A DNA stretch of 64,000 nucleotides from Chiua virens (taxonomy: Eukaryota; Basidiomycota; Agaricomycetes; Boletales; Boletaceae), in contig JAHNUO010000031.1 in the NCBI GenBank assembly GCA_019787685.1, forward strand, positions 124,001 to 188,000, read 5' to 3'. Below are positions 12,901 to 23,283 of this stretch, one piece after another. A program made the translations under genes and the position numbers. Numbering within the stretch: the stretch's first letter is position 1; each line of letters opens with the position of its first letter. The notes below the pieces were generated by a model, which was not told the origin of the DNA, did not search any database, and saw nothing but the letters and a program-made list of their open reading frames with translations.

Positions 12901-15065
12901 TGAGCGCCAGAAGAAACCATTCGCGGTCCATGGCGTCCGTGGTATTCAACGTGCCTTGCGTCCCTTCATGAACTTTTATATGGAATAATTCAGCGACGAC
13001 AATGTGACAGTACTGTCAGACTCAGAGGAGATGACATACAAGCTACCCAGTAAGCAAAATATGTGGCAAATTCCTTTGTCCCCCATTTGTCTGAGTCACG
13101 ACATTCTTGCTGTCGTTGTATGATATTCTTCAAAGTGTCTCGCATACCAGGCACCCGTACGACACATTCTTTACCTTGTTCCAGAAAATAGGATTATCCA
13201 AGTCAGTATGACGACAGAAAATCAGCTCACTGATCCGAAGCATATACAATAGTTTGTTTGGGTGTGGGATTGGGTCTCTTTCAGAAGACTTGTCAAGCAA
13301 TTGCTCAGCGAGTGTGTTGCTAAAGTTTGCGGGTTCCCATATTTCACTATCCGCACTGGAAATGCCATCAATCAGAAGATTTTTACGCCTGTGCAACATC
13401 CCAAGGAAAACACTGCTATGTATCCTCTGACCAGGGAAGATATGGGGACGCTGCGGCAAGCCAGAGCTAGTAGGTGCGGAGGTTAGTAACACAGATACTA
13501 TGCCTGACAACACCAATCTCACCGCGGGTGATCTGGAGGCAATATTTGTAGTTCTAAGTACCCTATGCACCTGTGCATCATCTGAGTCAAGATACTGCCA
13601 ATCCTGCATATGGAGTGCCAGCGGGGGATGCGGTGAGACTGCCATGGACTGTTTTGGGTCAACATATTGGATGAGGATATTCGTTGATATTAATCTCACC
13701 GCAAAAATTCAGGTAGAATGAGATAAGGGAGCGAGATAATGTTGTGTGATCTAATGACAAGCGCAGAGCTGAGGTTGGAGTGAACACGTGAGTCGGTGGA
13801 CATGGTACTGATCTCACCTCAGTTTATTTGAAGGCAAACTTCGTGAGGGTGAAAAATAGACGTCGTCTTGGAAATGGATCAGCTCTGCTGGTCTCAAAAC
13901 CAGACCCTTTTCAAACGCCTCGTGATGCATCCACAAGATTGACACATCTCCTAAAGGCACGCACAGGGGCCGCCTGGAGTGGAGTCGTGAAAAAAAACGT
14001 GCGACAAAGCCAAGATTGTCACTTGTTGATGTGTATATCAGTTCAGAAAGTCAAAAGTAAGCAAAGATCGAAACACAGCAATCAACTCTTGTTCAGAAAG
14101 TCGAGGCGATGACATACAAGTGACGAGTTCCTTCGAACCAAACTTCCTTGATGTCGCATGTGTTGATGTCATCTGCATCCTTGACACTGGAATGCGTCAT
14201 GCCTTGCAAGTATTCCTTTCTCGTACATGGTTGGTCTGTGTCAAGACTGAGTGCATGTCGAAAATGGCAAGCATGCACGGAAGATGAAATCGTGGGTACT
14301 TGACCTCCGAGTCTGTTGTAGCTGGTTTGAGACAATGTATCCCTGTTCGTGATGTGCTGATCTGCATCCGAGTCGACATGGAATAGTAAAGTGATGCATA
14401 CCAGACCCCCACAAAATGTACTCTTGCATCCTTCCAGCAGTCATCATGTTTGAACCGACTTGCATCCTGCCTGCTCTGGGGTGAGCATCGGGAGCGGTTC
14501 AACCGGTAGAGATTATATGCCCTGTGACCAGTGTATCATCGATATCACAAGAAAAAAGAGAACTCAACAATGCTCACATTGCTATCTGACTCTTTGTCGG
14601 GTTTGGGCCACGTACCAGCCCTACCTATGGTAAATAAGAAGTGAATTGAACGCTCAACCAGTCCAGCGGAAACTCAACAAAATGTTGAACACACCTCGTA
14701 TATAATCCCAGCAACAACTCTGGCCTCCTGTGCGGCAAGACGAGAACCTTACCAAGTGCCCATCAGGTATAAAATCTCCACGAGCAAAGAAATGAGACTC
14801 ACCAAATAGATATATCTGGTCCCCCGGACAATAGTTGCTTGCTAGCCAAGAATATGCGTCTCGCGCAGCATTCCGTGTTGGTCTGTGGGACGTTTATATG
14901 TGTACTCGTATTATTCACTGAGGGACTGACTGCATATAGACAGCACATTTTAACTGACTGGGGAGATGTCCTAACTTGTTCTTTTCGGTTGTGGCATCAA
15001 ATATGCTTCGTACATTCCGATCATTCAACTCGAACTTTTTCGCACAATAATTCACTTTGTCAGTG
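9916..15065 (-). CDS. Tle1-like (DUF2235) hydrolase with helical region and C-terminal membrane domain, copy 1
   Basis: Long multi-exon gene, 5' end not resolved. N-terminal half fits the DUF2235/Tle1-like alpha-beta hydrolases: DAYSWLAS then NYCPGDQIYLFG near 14,860-14,805, ARVVAGIIYEVGL near 14,720-14,620, DARVHFVGVW near 14,430, ACHFRHALSLD, EVWFEGT near 14,130, LGDVSILWMHHEAFEKGL near 13,930 and PGQRIHSS near 13,420. The serine elbow (GFSRGA in the family) reads GSRLAA across a splice, so catalysis is doubtful. Next come helical, ARM/HEAT-like exons (12,950-10,650) with weak internal repeats. One exon at 10,097-10,630 holds three or four hydrophobic segments (e.g. PLFVVFFLLSLVAFFLF). A charged tail contains DDEGDSDVN and ends at TAA 9916. 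It may act at a membrane. Copy 2 lies at 23.3-28.4 kb. Confidence 0.6.
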
Positions 15066-16100
15066 AGATGCATAGGTGGTCCAATGAGAGCCCACCAATA
15101 GCAAACGAAAGAAGAGTAGCTATTTCAGAAAATATTTCCTTCGGTCAGCAAGAAGTACAAATCTATTTGAGGAGAAAACCTACTAGAAGCATTATGAAGC
15201 CAGCTAGCTGCGTCATGCAGCAATTTTCTCTATTAGCTCAAAGTGCAGATCGACTTGAAAAAAACCAACAATGTAAATGCCTGGAGACCGTGACGAGATC
15301 TGCCAGATTCTAAGCCGGCATTGCCAGAGTGAATCTGTGTTAGTAAAAAGCACAGGCCGGTTTGGGGATAACTTACTAGTACAATAAGGACCAAGTCAGT
15401 GTTACCAAAGAGTAGTTCTCTGCGTCACCAGGAAGTACGGATGCATTCAATTAGAAAACTCACAGTAAACACAAAGTTGAACTAAGCCCGGTAAGCCGGT
15501 GTTGCCAACAAGTAATTTTCCATGTTAGCAAGCCACACAGATCAATCCAGCAAACAAACCTACGACGGAGGAAAAGGTCGACTTGAAAGAGTAAATATTT
15601 GTATCAGCAAGCAAACATCGTCCGATGAAAAAAAAACCAACAAGAGTGCCTAGTACAATGGAAGCAGGCTGCATCAATGACCAGTTGCTACTTCAGTAGT
15701 GAGTACGATTTTTTGGAAAAAGAAAACGCACAGAAAGCACAATGAAGAAAGGTAGAATCCGCTGGGTGATTGAACAATTTTCTGAGTCAGTCAGAAGCAC
15801 GGTCAGTGTGTGCAGAGACCCTCAACTCGATGGATGTTTTGATAAGTGGAACGCCGCCAATCGCGTGTATTGTAGATACACACAACAAGGTTTCTTCTCT
15901 GGTTGGAAGGTCGTAGATTGCACGTATGGCATGGCGGCGAAACATAGAGATCGTGTTCATCAGACAGGACTTGAATAGCCATTCGAATGAAGCAATTTGA
16001 AAACCTGCATAATCGCGTTGGAAGGTGTCAGGACTATCTGAGCGATAAGAAATGACCGTCAGATGGAGATAACTTACTAGTAGGAAAGGGGGAGAATATT
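15066..16100. repeat. Degenerate short direct repeats upstream of DUF2235 gene, copy 1
   Basis: About five or six imperfect units spaced roughly 80-110 bp, starting near 15,115, 15,195, 15,310, 15,390, 15,488 and 15,680. Each has an AGCCGG/AGCCAG-like start, a G-C-C-A motif, an AGTAATTTTC-like block and a TTAGCAAG/GTCAGCAAG block. On the minus strand several units look like a short exon between GTAAGT/GTGAGT and CAG. This may be the many-exon 5' part of the hydrolase gene, since RRNLVVCI near 15,900 resembles the start of DUF2235 domains (usually followed by DGT, absent here). I could not build a continuous frame through it. Confidence 0.45.
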
Positions 16101-16924
16101 GAGCTGGTAGTTGTGCAGAGAAAAGAAGAAAACGGGGATAACACGACTTGCCACGCCTCTTAAGCCTTGTATATTGGTGTCCGGGTGGACTCGGAGTTCT
16201 TCGAAGAATGCCAGGGATTCTCTTTACCAGCGCGCCGAGGGCCATTCGCCGTTGGGCCAACAGAGACCGCAGCGATCTGCGATCTATAGTGCCGAGGGTG
16301 GGTTCTCTTGCCACCTTCGTAGCTGCCCTTGGCGAAACCCGTGATACGCCTGGTTTCGGCGTCCCCTTCGTTCGCCGCCTCACGCCCGCCCAGGCCTGTG
16401 CCATCCAAGCGGATCCCCCCGACGCCCATCCGCTTTGCTTCAGACCCGGCAACGCACGATGCTCCTCGAACGACAGCCCAAAGACCATTTCAGGGATTTA
16501 CTGTACGCCTGTCCTCGGAAAGTCAGCCAAGCCAAACTCGCGTCGTACGTCGACGGACAGCCTGATATGCATGATCATATGGGCGAACGAGGACATACCT
16601 CCGAGCTTTGAGCGCGATCCGATGATCCACCAGCGCGAACAACGTACGATCGTACGTCAAGTTCACTCTCATCCCCGCCTCGCCACCGCCACCCCCGGCA
16701 TCCGACGTATCGTTCCTGCCCCTATCGGCGCCACGTGTATCCTGACCGCCTCCTCGTTTAGCTCGATTTTCAGGACATGGCGTCCACTGCTCAGATGGTA
16801 CCATAGGTACGTGATTTTTTTATTCTCAAATCTCTCAGAATAGTACCCCCAACCATTCAGGAAGTTCGACGTGGGCCGTACCTAGCCCACCCTTTCTATA
16901 CACCATTTTACATCCCCCCAAACC
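16101..16924 (-). pseudogene. Gene fragments of unknown family, copy 1
   Basis: GC-rich blocks read best on the minus strand: a run from 16,804 with MVPSEQWTPCPE, then GMRVNLTYDRTLFALVDHR and IALKARR, a probable intron, and another block containing VSVGPTANGPRRAGKE near 16,260. The same blocks return at 30,090-30,665 with small insertions and deletions. The phrase QIAAVSVGPTANGP resembles QIAGVSIDPAAKPP inside repeat R (about 17,400 and 31,290), so these are likely pieces of one expanded gene family. No known domain recognised and no complete frame. Confidence 0.35.
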
Positions 16925-17769
16925 TGCTCCACGTGTCATTCATGCATGCTAACGCGAACGGCAGGCACAAAATGTCGTCCGTTTGCGCTCGAGAATGTGA
17001 GAGTCTGGGGTGTGTCCAAATTCAGCTTATCCCCAAACTCGTGTCAGTCGTTCAGATAGCATGAACGCCATAGGCACAAGCTGTCGTTCTGGCATGTCCC
17101 CCGCGTCAGAATACTCACCCCAGTCTGTCGTCCTTGCCGACTGTGAACATGATCCCCTTTCGCGAAACATGAATGCCAATGATAGGCACATGAGACTTGA
17201 ATTTCCCGGCCATGCAATATTCATCCCGACTCGCGTCCATCCAGTTAGGAGTCCGTCCAAACCCCATCGATTACCGCGTGGATTTAAAAACGATCGGAGG
17301 AGGTATCTCCCTCCCCGCGTGCGATGATCGGGGGACACTGCCAGGTAGCTGTGCGTGTCACGGCACGGCATTGAGGGGGGCTTCGCCGCTGGGTCAATAG
17401 AGACCCCAGCGATCTGCAAGTGAATGCGGTATACAAGGCCGGGGGTGGGTTTACCGAAGCGAAATGGAATCATCATGTCTATGATCATGTCACACATCCT
17501 CTCACCTTTTGGGAGGAGAGGCGTTGACGTTTTTCTATACACGATTGAGAGCTAAGACAGCCTGTCAGCGACCTGATCTCGAGTCATGTGGATGATGATG
17601 GGTCGATGACCCTGATAGACATTGGGTCCAGTACATGTGTGAGCGAGAGTGTCAATGGGAATAATACCTCGTGTCGTTATCACTCCTGGGCGTGGCCGTG
17701 AGAAAACAGGGCGTTCTCCTATGAGTAGCTATTTCACTGTGCGTTGCCGAATATAGACGGGACGAGCCC
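16925..17769 (+). repeat. Dispersed repeat R, copy 2, truncated by the duplication junction
   Basis: Related to copies 1, 3 and 4 and nearly identical to copy 4 at 30,785-31,640. It opens with CTCCACGTGTC near 16,930 and contains a second ATGAATGCCAATGA at 17,168. It stops abruptly after GACGAGCCC at 17,761-17,769, where copy 4 continues ACGGGTGAC. The last bases of this copy are therefore the right edge of duplication unit 1. Confidence 0.65.
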
Positions 17770-18560
17770 GGAGGATGCATAGTTGACGGAGGACGACTTC
17801 GTCGCCGAGCTCGGGTGCGATGAACGTCAACTCGAGCGGGGTGAGTTGTGATGTGGACGTAGCACAGGATCGGATCAACGTTCGGCCGAGGGAAGAGTCC
17901 GAGAGAGAAAAAGACGGACCTTGTGGGCCAGTGATTCGGCGTAGGCGGCGACGGATACGCCTCTGGGTTCGACGCAGAGTTGTTTGATCCCGAGGCCGAT
18001 GCTGGTGACTTGTCGCTGACGGCCTTGTGTCATGACCATGCCGCATAATGAGTTATCGTAGGCGAGATGGTATCCAATCACGGATTGTACAAATTTTTCG
18101 GGTGGTGTCTGGCGACTGTACATGGCGTCATTGGAGAAGCGTGGCGATGTGGGTGAGGGACGAGATGAGGGAGGACGAGTGGAGAGACGGACCTGCTCTA
18201 TCAGTGCTTCCCATTTGATGTCTCGCAGTCCTTCCATTTTGTTCTTGATATCCGTCTGCGTCGCATCATGAGTAGTGGTAGCATTTGTGACAAGATTTGA
18301 CCTGGACGTACAAGCGTGAGTAAGGGAGGAAGGATTCGATAGATGTGCAGTCATACTGTATCCTCGCGTGTGGCGAGCACTCCCTCACGAGATGATAGCA
18401 CTTGTCGTATTCCTGGCACGAAAGAGATTACCGACGGTGTCGGAAAACAGCCACCCTAAACGCGATCCGTGGCACCAAATTCGCCATCGCAAGACCTGTT
18501 TACCTCTGTCGTGACATCGCGGTTGAGCGAGAGCATCCAGACTAGAATGGGGCATTCCAT
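17770..18560 (-). pseudogene. Transferase-like gene copy 2, 3'-truncated
   Basis: Second copy of the gene at 1,350-2,509. It starts at ATG 18560 with the same first exon and retains IGYHLAYDNSLCGMV, SIGLGIKQLCVEPRG and the LELTFIAPELGDEVVLR block. At the duplication junction near 17,783 the frame leaves the family: it reads VVLRQLCILRARPVYIRQ and stops in repeat R. The SLKAAYIKAVG region and the whole C-terminus are missing, so it cannot be a functional transferase. The cause is the position of the duplication breakpoint, not point decay. Confidence 0.8.
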
Positions 18561-19066
18561 GTTGCACAGGTCGGGGTCGAGAAAGGTTCTATCGATGTGG
18601 TATTACACGCGAGGGAAAAACGGCCTTGTAAGCTGGTTCGATTGGAGACGAGGACGAGGAGAAGACGGAGAAAGACCTAGAGTGACAAGCAGGAGTTGTA
18701 ACCGGGCGTTAGGACAGCAAAGACGGAAATGCAGGAGTATTAAGGAGAGGACTAAGGAGGGGTCAGAAAAGGAGTGCGATGAGGTGGACGGTGAGTGTAG
18801 TGCACCATAAAAAGTGATCAGAGCAAGCCAAACTAGTTCCCTCCACGTGCCAGTGCCTTCAACACGCAGCAATCCGCGAACTTATCCGTCATTCAAACAT
18901 CACAAAAATGATCATCGTTTGTCCGAGATTTTGGCAAGCCTCATTCATTCCGTATGCAACGTAGAATGCAGGTCAACATTCAACCGGACCCGGAAACTGC
19001 GAGGAACCCGATTGAATTGGATCAACATACCATACGCGATATCAGACAAACAAACGGCACACACCC

Positions 19067-19954
19067 GTTCAGAACATACTTGCTCGACCCATACTCAGCC
19101 CCCACCGCAACCCCCGCATCAGCTTGCACCTCCTCCGGAAACGCTTCCCCTGCTCTTCGCCCGTCCCTGTGCCGACGCGATCGATGACGTGAACAAGAAC
19201 CGTGGTTTGCACGCCTTGCGCGACACCAGCGCAAGATCAATCAATGTCGCGTCCCCCTCACGTGAGACTCAAATGACGACAACGCGAGGTTAAAGTCAAG
19301 TCGCCACGCATTGTGCACAACCGCCGTCACCGCGTCCCCTTGAACGTAGATCAGCTTCTTGGAATCGAGCAGGGTGATGTTGAGACCACGGTCCTGGAAC
19401 GCGGCGCGCTGGCACTGTCTGATCGTATCCCCGTTCGTGGAAGGCCGGTTGAACGCGTACACGATGGCGACGTCGTCGTGGTGCAAGCAGATATGAGCCC
19501 AGCCCGCCTGTCGAGCCCGTCAACAAGACGGTATGCTTGTGGCTGAACCGTCCATTCAGCGTCCCTAGCATGCCATCGCCAACCTTGGCGTCGTCTTCCA
19601 TCCCAACAGCATACTTGGCAACCACGTTCCCGATCTTGGTTTTCATATCCGGGACAGGCAACGCCAGGGATACATCGGCGTCCTCACCTACCACGCAGTG
19701 AATCAAATGGCTGGCAAGCCTCCGAAGCGTGGGATTCGCAAAGATAGCATTCTGACCGATGCGAGACACTGCTTCCCGGATCTTCCTGTGGGTTGATGCG
19801 CTCAAGGACCCGAGAATACGGTTCTTTAGGAACATGGAGGACAAACTGTAGTATGTCGAAGTGTCCGGGTGAGCCCTGACTGGGAGTGAATCGAAAAAAA
19901 GACAGACCTATCGAACCCTTTCTCGAACACATCCGCGTCGACGGCGATGGGTTT
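19067..19954 (-). pseudogene. NRPS-like gene remnant: carrier and part of reductase domain
   Basis: Matches 3,907-4,871 of unit 1. The carrier motif (serine again split by an intron, SLSSMFLKNRI) and reductase start VLLTGSTGGLGSYLL are present. A 54 bp deletion near 19,340 removes DDQTYGEIRD and flanking residues. The C-terminal part of the reductase (unit 1 2,976-3,906) and the entire adenylation domain are gone. It is not functional as an A-T-R enzyme. Confidence 0.85.
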
Positions 19955-20173
19955 CTTCACAATGGCAGCGGCTTTCTTGTCGTGACTGCTGCCTTTGGTG
20001 CACAAGGTACGCTCAACGACTAGCTTTCGCGCCCAGCCGGAGCCCGCTGTGAGCACCTTTGGCAAGGCAGCCCAGTGGCTGGAGCCAGCTCGTAACTAGA
20101 CTCGTGACCAGTCGTCCAGCTCGTAACGGGAGCTGCCGAACTTGGCTCTATTTGGTACGCTGGTGGCGATCGA
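19955..20173. other. Filler DNA at the 3.7 kb deletion in unit 2
   Basis: About 220 bp with no match to unit 1, sitting exactly where 4,872-8,538 is missing. The minus strand is open from about 20,065 with GSGWARKLVVERT and KGSSHDKKAAAIVKK, which looks coding-like but is not recognised. It probably was captured from elsewhere during repair. Confidence 0.55.
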
Positions 20174-20650
20174 TTTCGACGTGCACACTCTTCGTGCTTT
20201 TGTGAATGACAACGAGCCTGAGGGCCAGCAGGATTTCATTGAAGGTTCGTGCTTGAAGCATATCACTTGAAGCTCACCCTCAAGCCTATTCTCCCAAACC
20301 TATCCCGCTCAAATGGTATGTCAATCTGCTCATACATTCTTCGCAGGATCAGATATCATGTCATTACCCGAGTCCACTTGGGAGAAAACCATGACATCCT
20401 CGCTCGTTCTCGGGGCCTCACCACCGAAGCCCATCCCTTTACACGCTCCCTTGCTACTCATGTGGATCACACCTCCGACGCCCATCCGGCCTGCCTTGAA
20501 CTCCCGTCTCCTCTGACGGCAACACAAAGACTGCCATTTCAGAGATTCACTCTATGACCCACTCCCTCCTGCTCCACGTGTCGTTCATGAATGCCAATGA
20601 CAGGCACAAAATCTCGCCCGTTTGCATTCGAAAATGTCCCTGCGCAGGGT
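20174..20650 (+). pseudogene. Small unknown gene, copy 2, 5'-truncated
   Basis: Matches 8,539-9,010. The first 13 codons, including the ATG at 8501, are lost because the deletion ends inside the first exon. VNDNEPEGQQDFIE, the internal intron pattern and SDIMSLPESTWEKTM remain. No new start is evident. Confidence 0.5.
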
Positions 20651-21160
20651 GGGTTTATGTCTCAGGATCATGTTACTGCACCCTCTCACCCTTTGGGATT
20701 CGACGTGGAAGAGGCATGCACGTCTTTCCATGGTACACGACCAAGAGATACATAAGATGGCCCCCGACAGATATTGATTCAAGAATTTCGCAGCGGGAGC
20801 ACGCGAGGTGGCGACTGACTCGGATCAGACGAGGTGAGCCCTTGCGAGGGCCGCGGACGACGACTATTGATTGGGATCCCCTGATACAGGTCGACATTTT
20901 ATGTACTCTACTGCTATTGTCTCCGGCGAGTCAGATGTGTAATCTGTAGTCTTTGTCTCGATACAGTGAGGCCAAGCTTGGTTTATACCAATGCTCGGTG
21001 GTCGATCTCCAATAAAGAGAATATGTGAGCAAGAGTGATAATAGGAAACCTCGTGCCGTTATCGTTGGCTGAGAAAAATGGACTTCTCTTGTTGGCACTT
21101 GCTGCGCTGCCGAATGCATGGGGATGGAACAAACTCACAGGTGACAATCCGAGCATGTCG
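20565..21160 (+). repeat. Dispersed repeat R, copy 3
   Basis: Unit 2 equivalent of copy 1. It begins with CTCCACGTGTCG near 20,571 and ends at GCCGAATGCATGGGGATGGAAC near 21,110-21,130. A small deletion relative to copy 1 removes the bases around 9,012-9,040. Confidence 0.55.
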
Positions 21161-21392
21161 ACTTCAAGTGGATGCGAGCCCGCACAGGAATATGGTGGCG
21201 ACTCATCCCCTCCTTTGCTACTATAGTTTACACATTCAACTAAACCGTGCTAAATCTCAAGGGTCACTATGTCATTAGCTCGTGAATGAATGAAAACCTT
21301 TCGGGGCATCCTCCGAGTCGCTCGAAGTTAAACTGTTCGATAACTCGGATTTCACGTAACGCTCACTCTCCATGTAGCTTGCATTTGAAATT

Positions 21393-23130
21393 TAACGGCC
21401 CTGCGGGCAGACCTGGACCCCGAGCAATAAATTGATTATGTAACATGTTAATATTATAATACATTGTACGATTCACGAGCAAGACAGTAGATGCGTGTTA
21501 TGATAGAGAGACAGTTGATTTCTTGCGTTGAAGATCGAAACGAAACTTACACCCGCTTGAGTAAATAATGGCAGTCCCAACTCGGGTGTAGATTGTCAAT
21601 GGACTCAGAAAAAGTCATGCTTCGTACCCCAAGCGATAAACAGATTATGTAACATGCTATTCTAACACATTGTGCGATTTACGATCTTTGGAAGTCGCTC
21701 CTTGAGCTGTGAGGAGAGGCAGGCAGAGGGACTAGGTGGGCGAGGTTTGGGCAAGACTCCGGTCCTGGGCCGCCGGGTATGTGTGAGCTGCAAGGGTGGG
21801 TGGGAAACCTTGCAGATGGCATGTACCAGGCAGTCGGGATCGCGTGCCCCGGACCCCAGGGGAGTGAGCTGCAAGGAGCCGGAATGGGGCATGGAGGCCC
21901 AGGGAGTGGCGGGTGGGTGCGCTGAAACGGGCAAGGACGAGCAGCGAGCGCTGCGACGTGGACGAGCGACGTGGTGGAGGCAAAAGCGGAAGCGATGCCT
22001 CTCGCTTGCATCGCTTGTCCAAAGACCTTGCACTGTGGCTGCGCTCGTGCCTCGCTACACCACAGTTCGACCTGCAAGATTTTGAAGACAGTAGATACAT
22101 TTTATATACTTAATCATCTAGATCAGCCAAGTGAACAATAAGCCTGTAAAGAACATGAGCAGGAATAATAAATGTTAATCAATCATGATAAACTGACATT
22201 GCCAGAATGTGGGAAATAAATTGAACGGCCTCCATCGGAACGTGGCCCCGTTACGTGGGTGTATTGAAATACACTAGGTGACATCCGCTCCACTGATTGC
22301 GATATGAATTTGTGTTGTCGGGATTTGATGCGAAAGGAGGCTTATGACTTGCAAGCCTGAAATACGCACCGTTCATCGTTTTGTCGTTTCAACCATTCTT
22401 ATCGATATGTGCCTGCATGCGAAAGATTCATTGGAAACGCGGATTAGAAAGGTACGTACTTTTAAATGTTTTTGCGAGAGAACAAGAGTGTTCAAGACAG
22501 CTAGCAACCGGTGTATTTCCGATCTTTGACACCATTGTGGACCTTAGTCGAAGTCAACGTATGTTCCGTTCGCGAGACAGGAGCAGTTTGACGTATTGAA
22601 ACACAGAATTTTCACGCATGTTGTCCCTCCGGCACGCTCTTGGGACATATACCCAACAAAATTGTTAAAAAAAATAGCAGGCTTCATGTCTGTGGCAGAT
22701 TTAGTGGTGTACGGAGGGACGTGCAAAGCAAATTACGATGTAATGCATGGTATCGACGCACTTCGGGCTGCCATGGCTATCACGACAAAGAGATAAGAGT
22801 AAGAGAAAACGACAATAGCTATCGCGACGAAGCTATAAAAGGAAACAACAGCATCCAAGATCCGTTCAGACACAGACGATATTGGCAAAAGACGTACGAT
22901 TTGCAGCGATAGCTATCACGACGAAGAAATAAAAACGAAGAGCTAGAAGAAAACAACATCTGACGGACAACGTCCGATTAGATCTGTTGAGACTCAGACG
23001 AAATCGGAGCAGCGACGAAACCCAGCCCATCCTACAAAGAATTCGAATCCGACCTACTCCGACCGGTCCGAGACATCCGTCATTTTTTGGTACTCCGCCC
23101 ACCTCTGAAACCTGGGCCTTAGGGGCCCAG
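21393..23130. mobile_element. 1.74 kb insertion unique to unit 2, possible mobile element remnant
   Basis: Unit 1 is continuous at 9,770, while unit 2 has this extra segment between GAAATT (21,387-21,392) and GAATTC (23,131-23,136), a possible target duplication of five bases. Inside, a block of about 60 bp at 21,417-21,481 is repeated at 21,627-21,690 (shared GATTATGTAACATG), and AGACAGTAGAT follows the first copy directly but follows the second only after a GC-rich island (about 21,691-22,078). The right end carries an inverted pair CTGGGCC/GGCCCAG. AGCTATC(A/G)CGACGAAG-like motifs recur near 22,777, 22,818 and 22,911. No transposase or reverse transcriptase was seen. Confidence 0.5.
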
Positions 23131-23283
23131 GAATTCGATCGGGACCAACACGGTCAGGCTACCAGTACACGGAAGGGGAAAACCGTGCTTCGAGTGTACT
23201 CAGGAACAAGACAGGAAGAATGGTGTACACAGTACACCGGTCGATACACATATCTACTAACCAAATCACATACAAAAGAATAC

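Larger units (their letters stand above)
1676..17769. repeat. Tandem segmental duplication, unit 1
   Basis: This block is repeated in direct orientation at 17,770-31,616. Collinear anchors are 1,691 with 17,785 (transferase-like gene), 3,912 with 19,072 (reductase domain), 8,539 with 20,174, 9,916 with 23,284 (hydrolase stop), and 17,769 with 31,616. The left edge lies inside the last exon of the transferase-like gene. Unit 1 retains the fuller gene set and is about 2.2 kb longer than unit 2. Confidence 0.9.

Noticed and set aside
15066..15745. CRISPR-like array
   Set aside because: Repeat units are strongly degenerate, spacing varies, and the genome is clearly eukaryotic.
21663..22085. 137-codon open frame in the GC-rich island as a real gene
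   Set aside because: Both strands are open in more than one frame, which is expected from high GC content; no conserved motif, no intron and no relative recognised.
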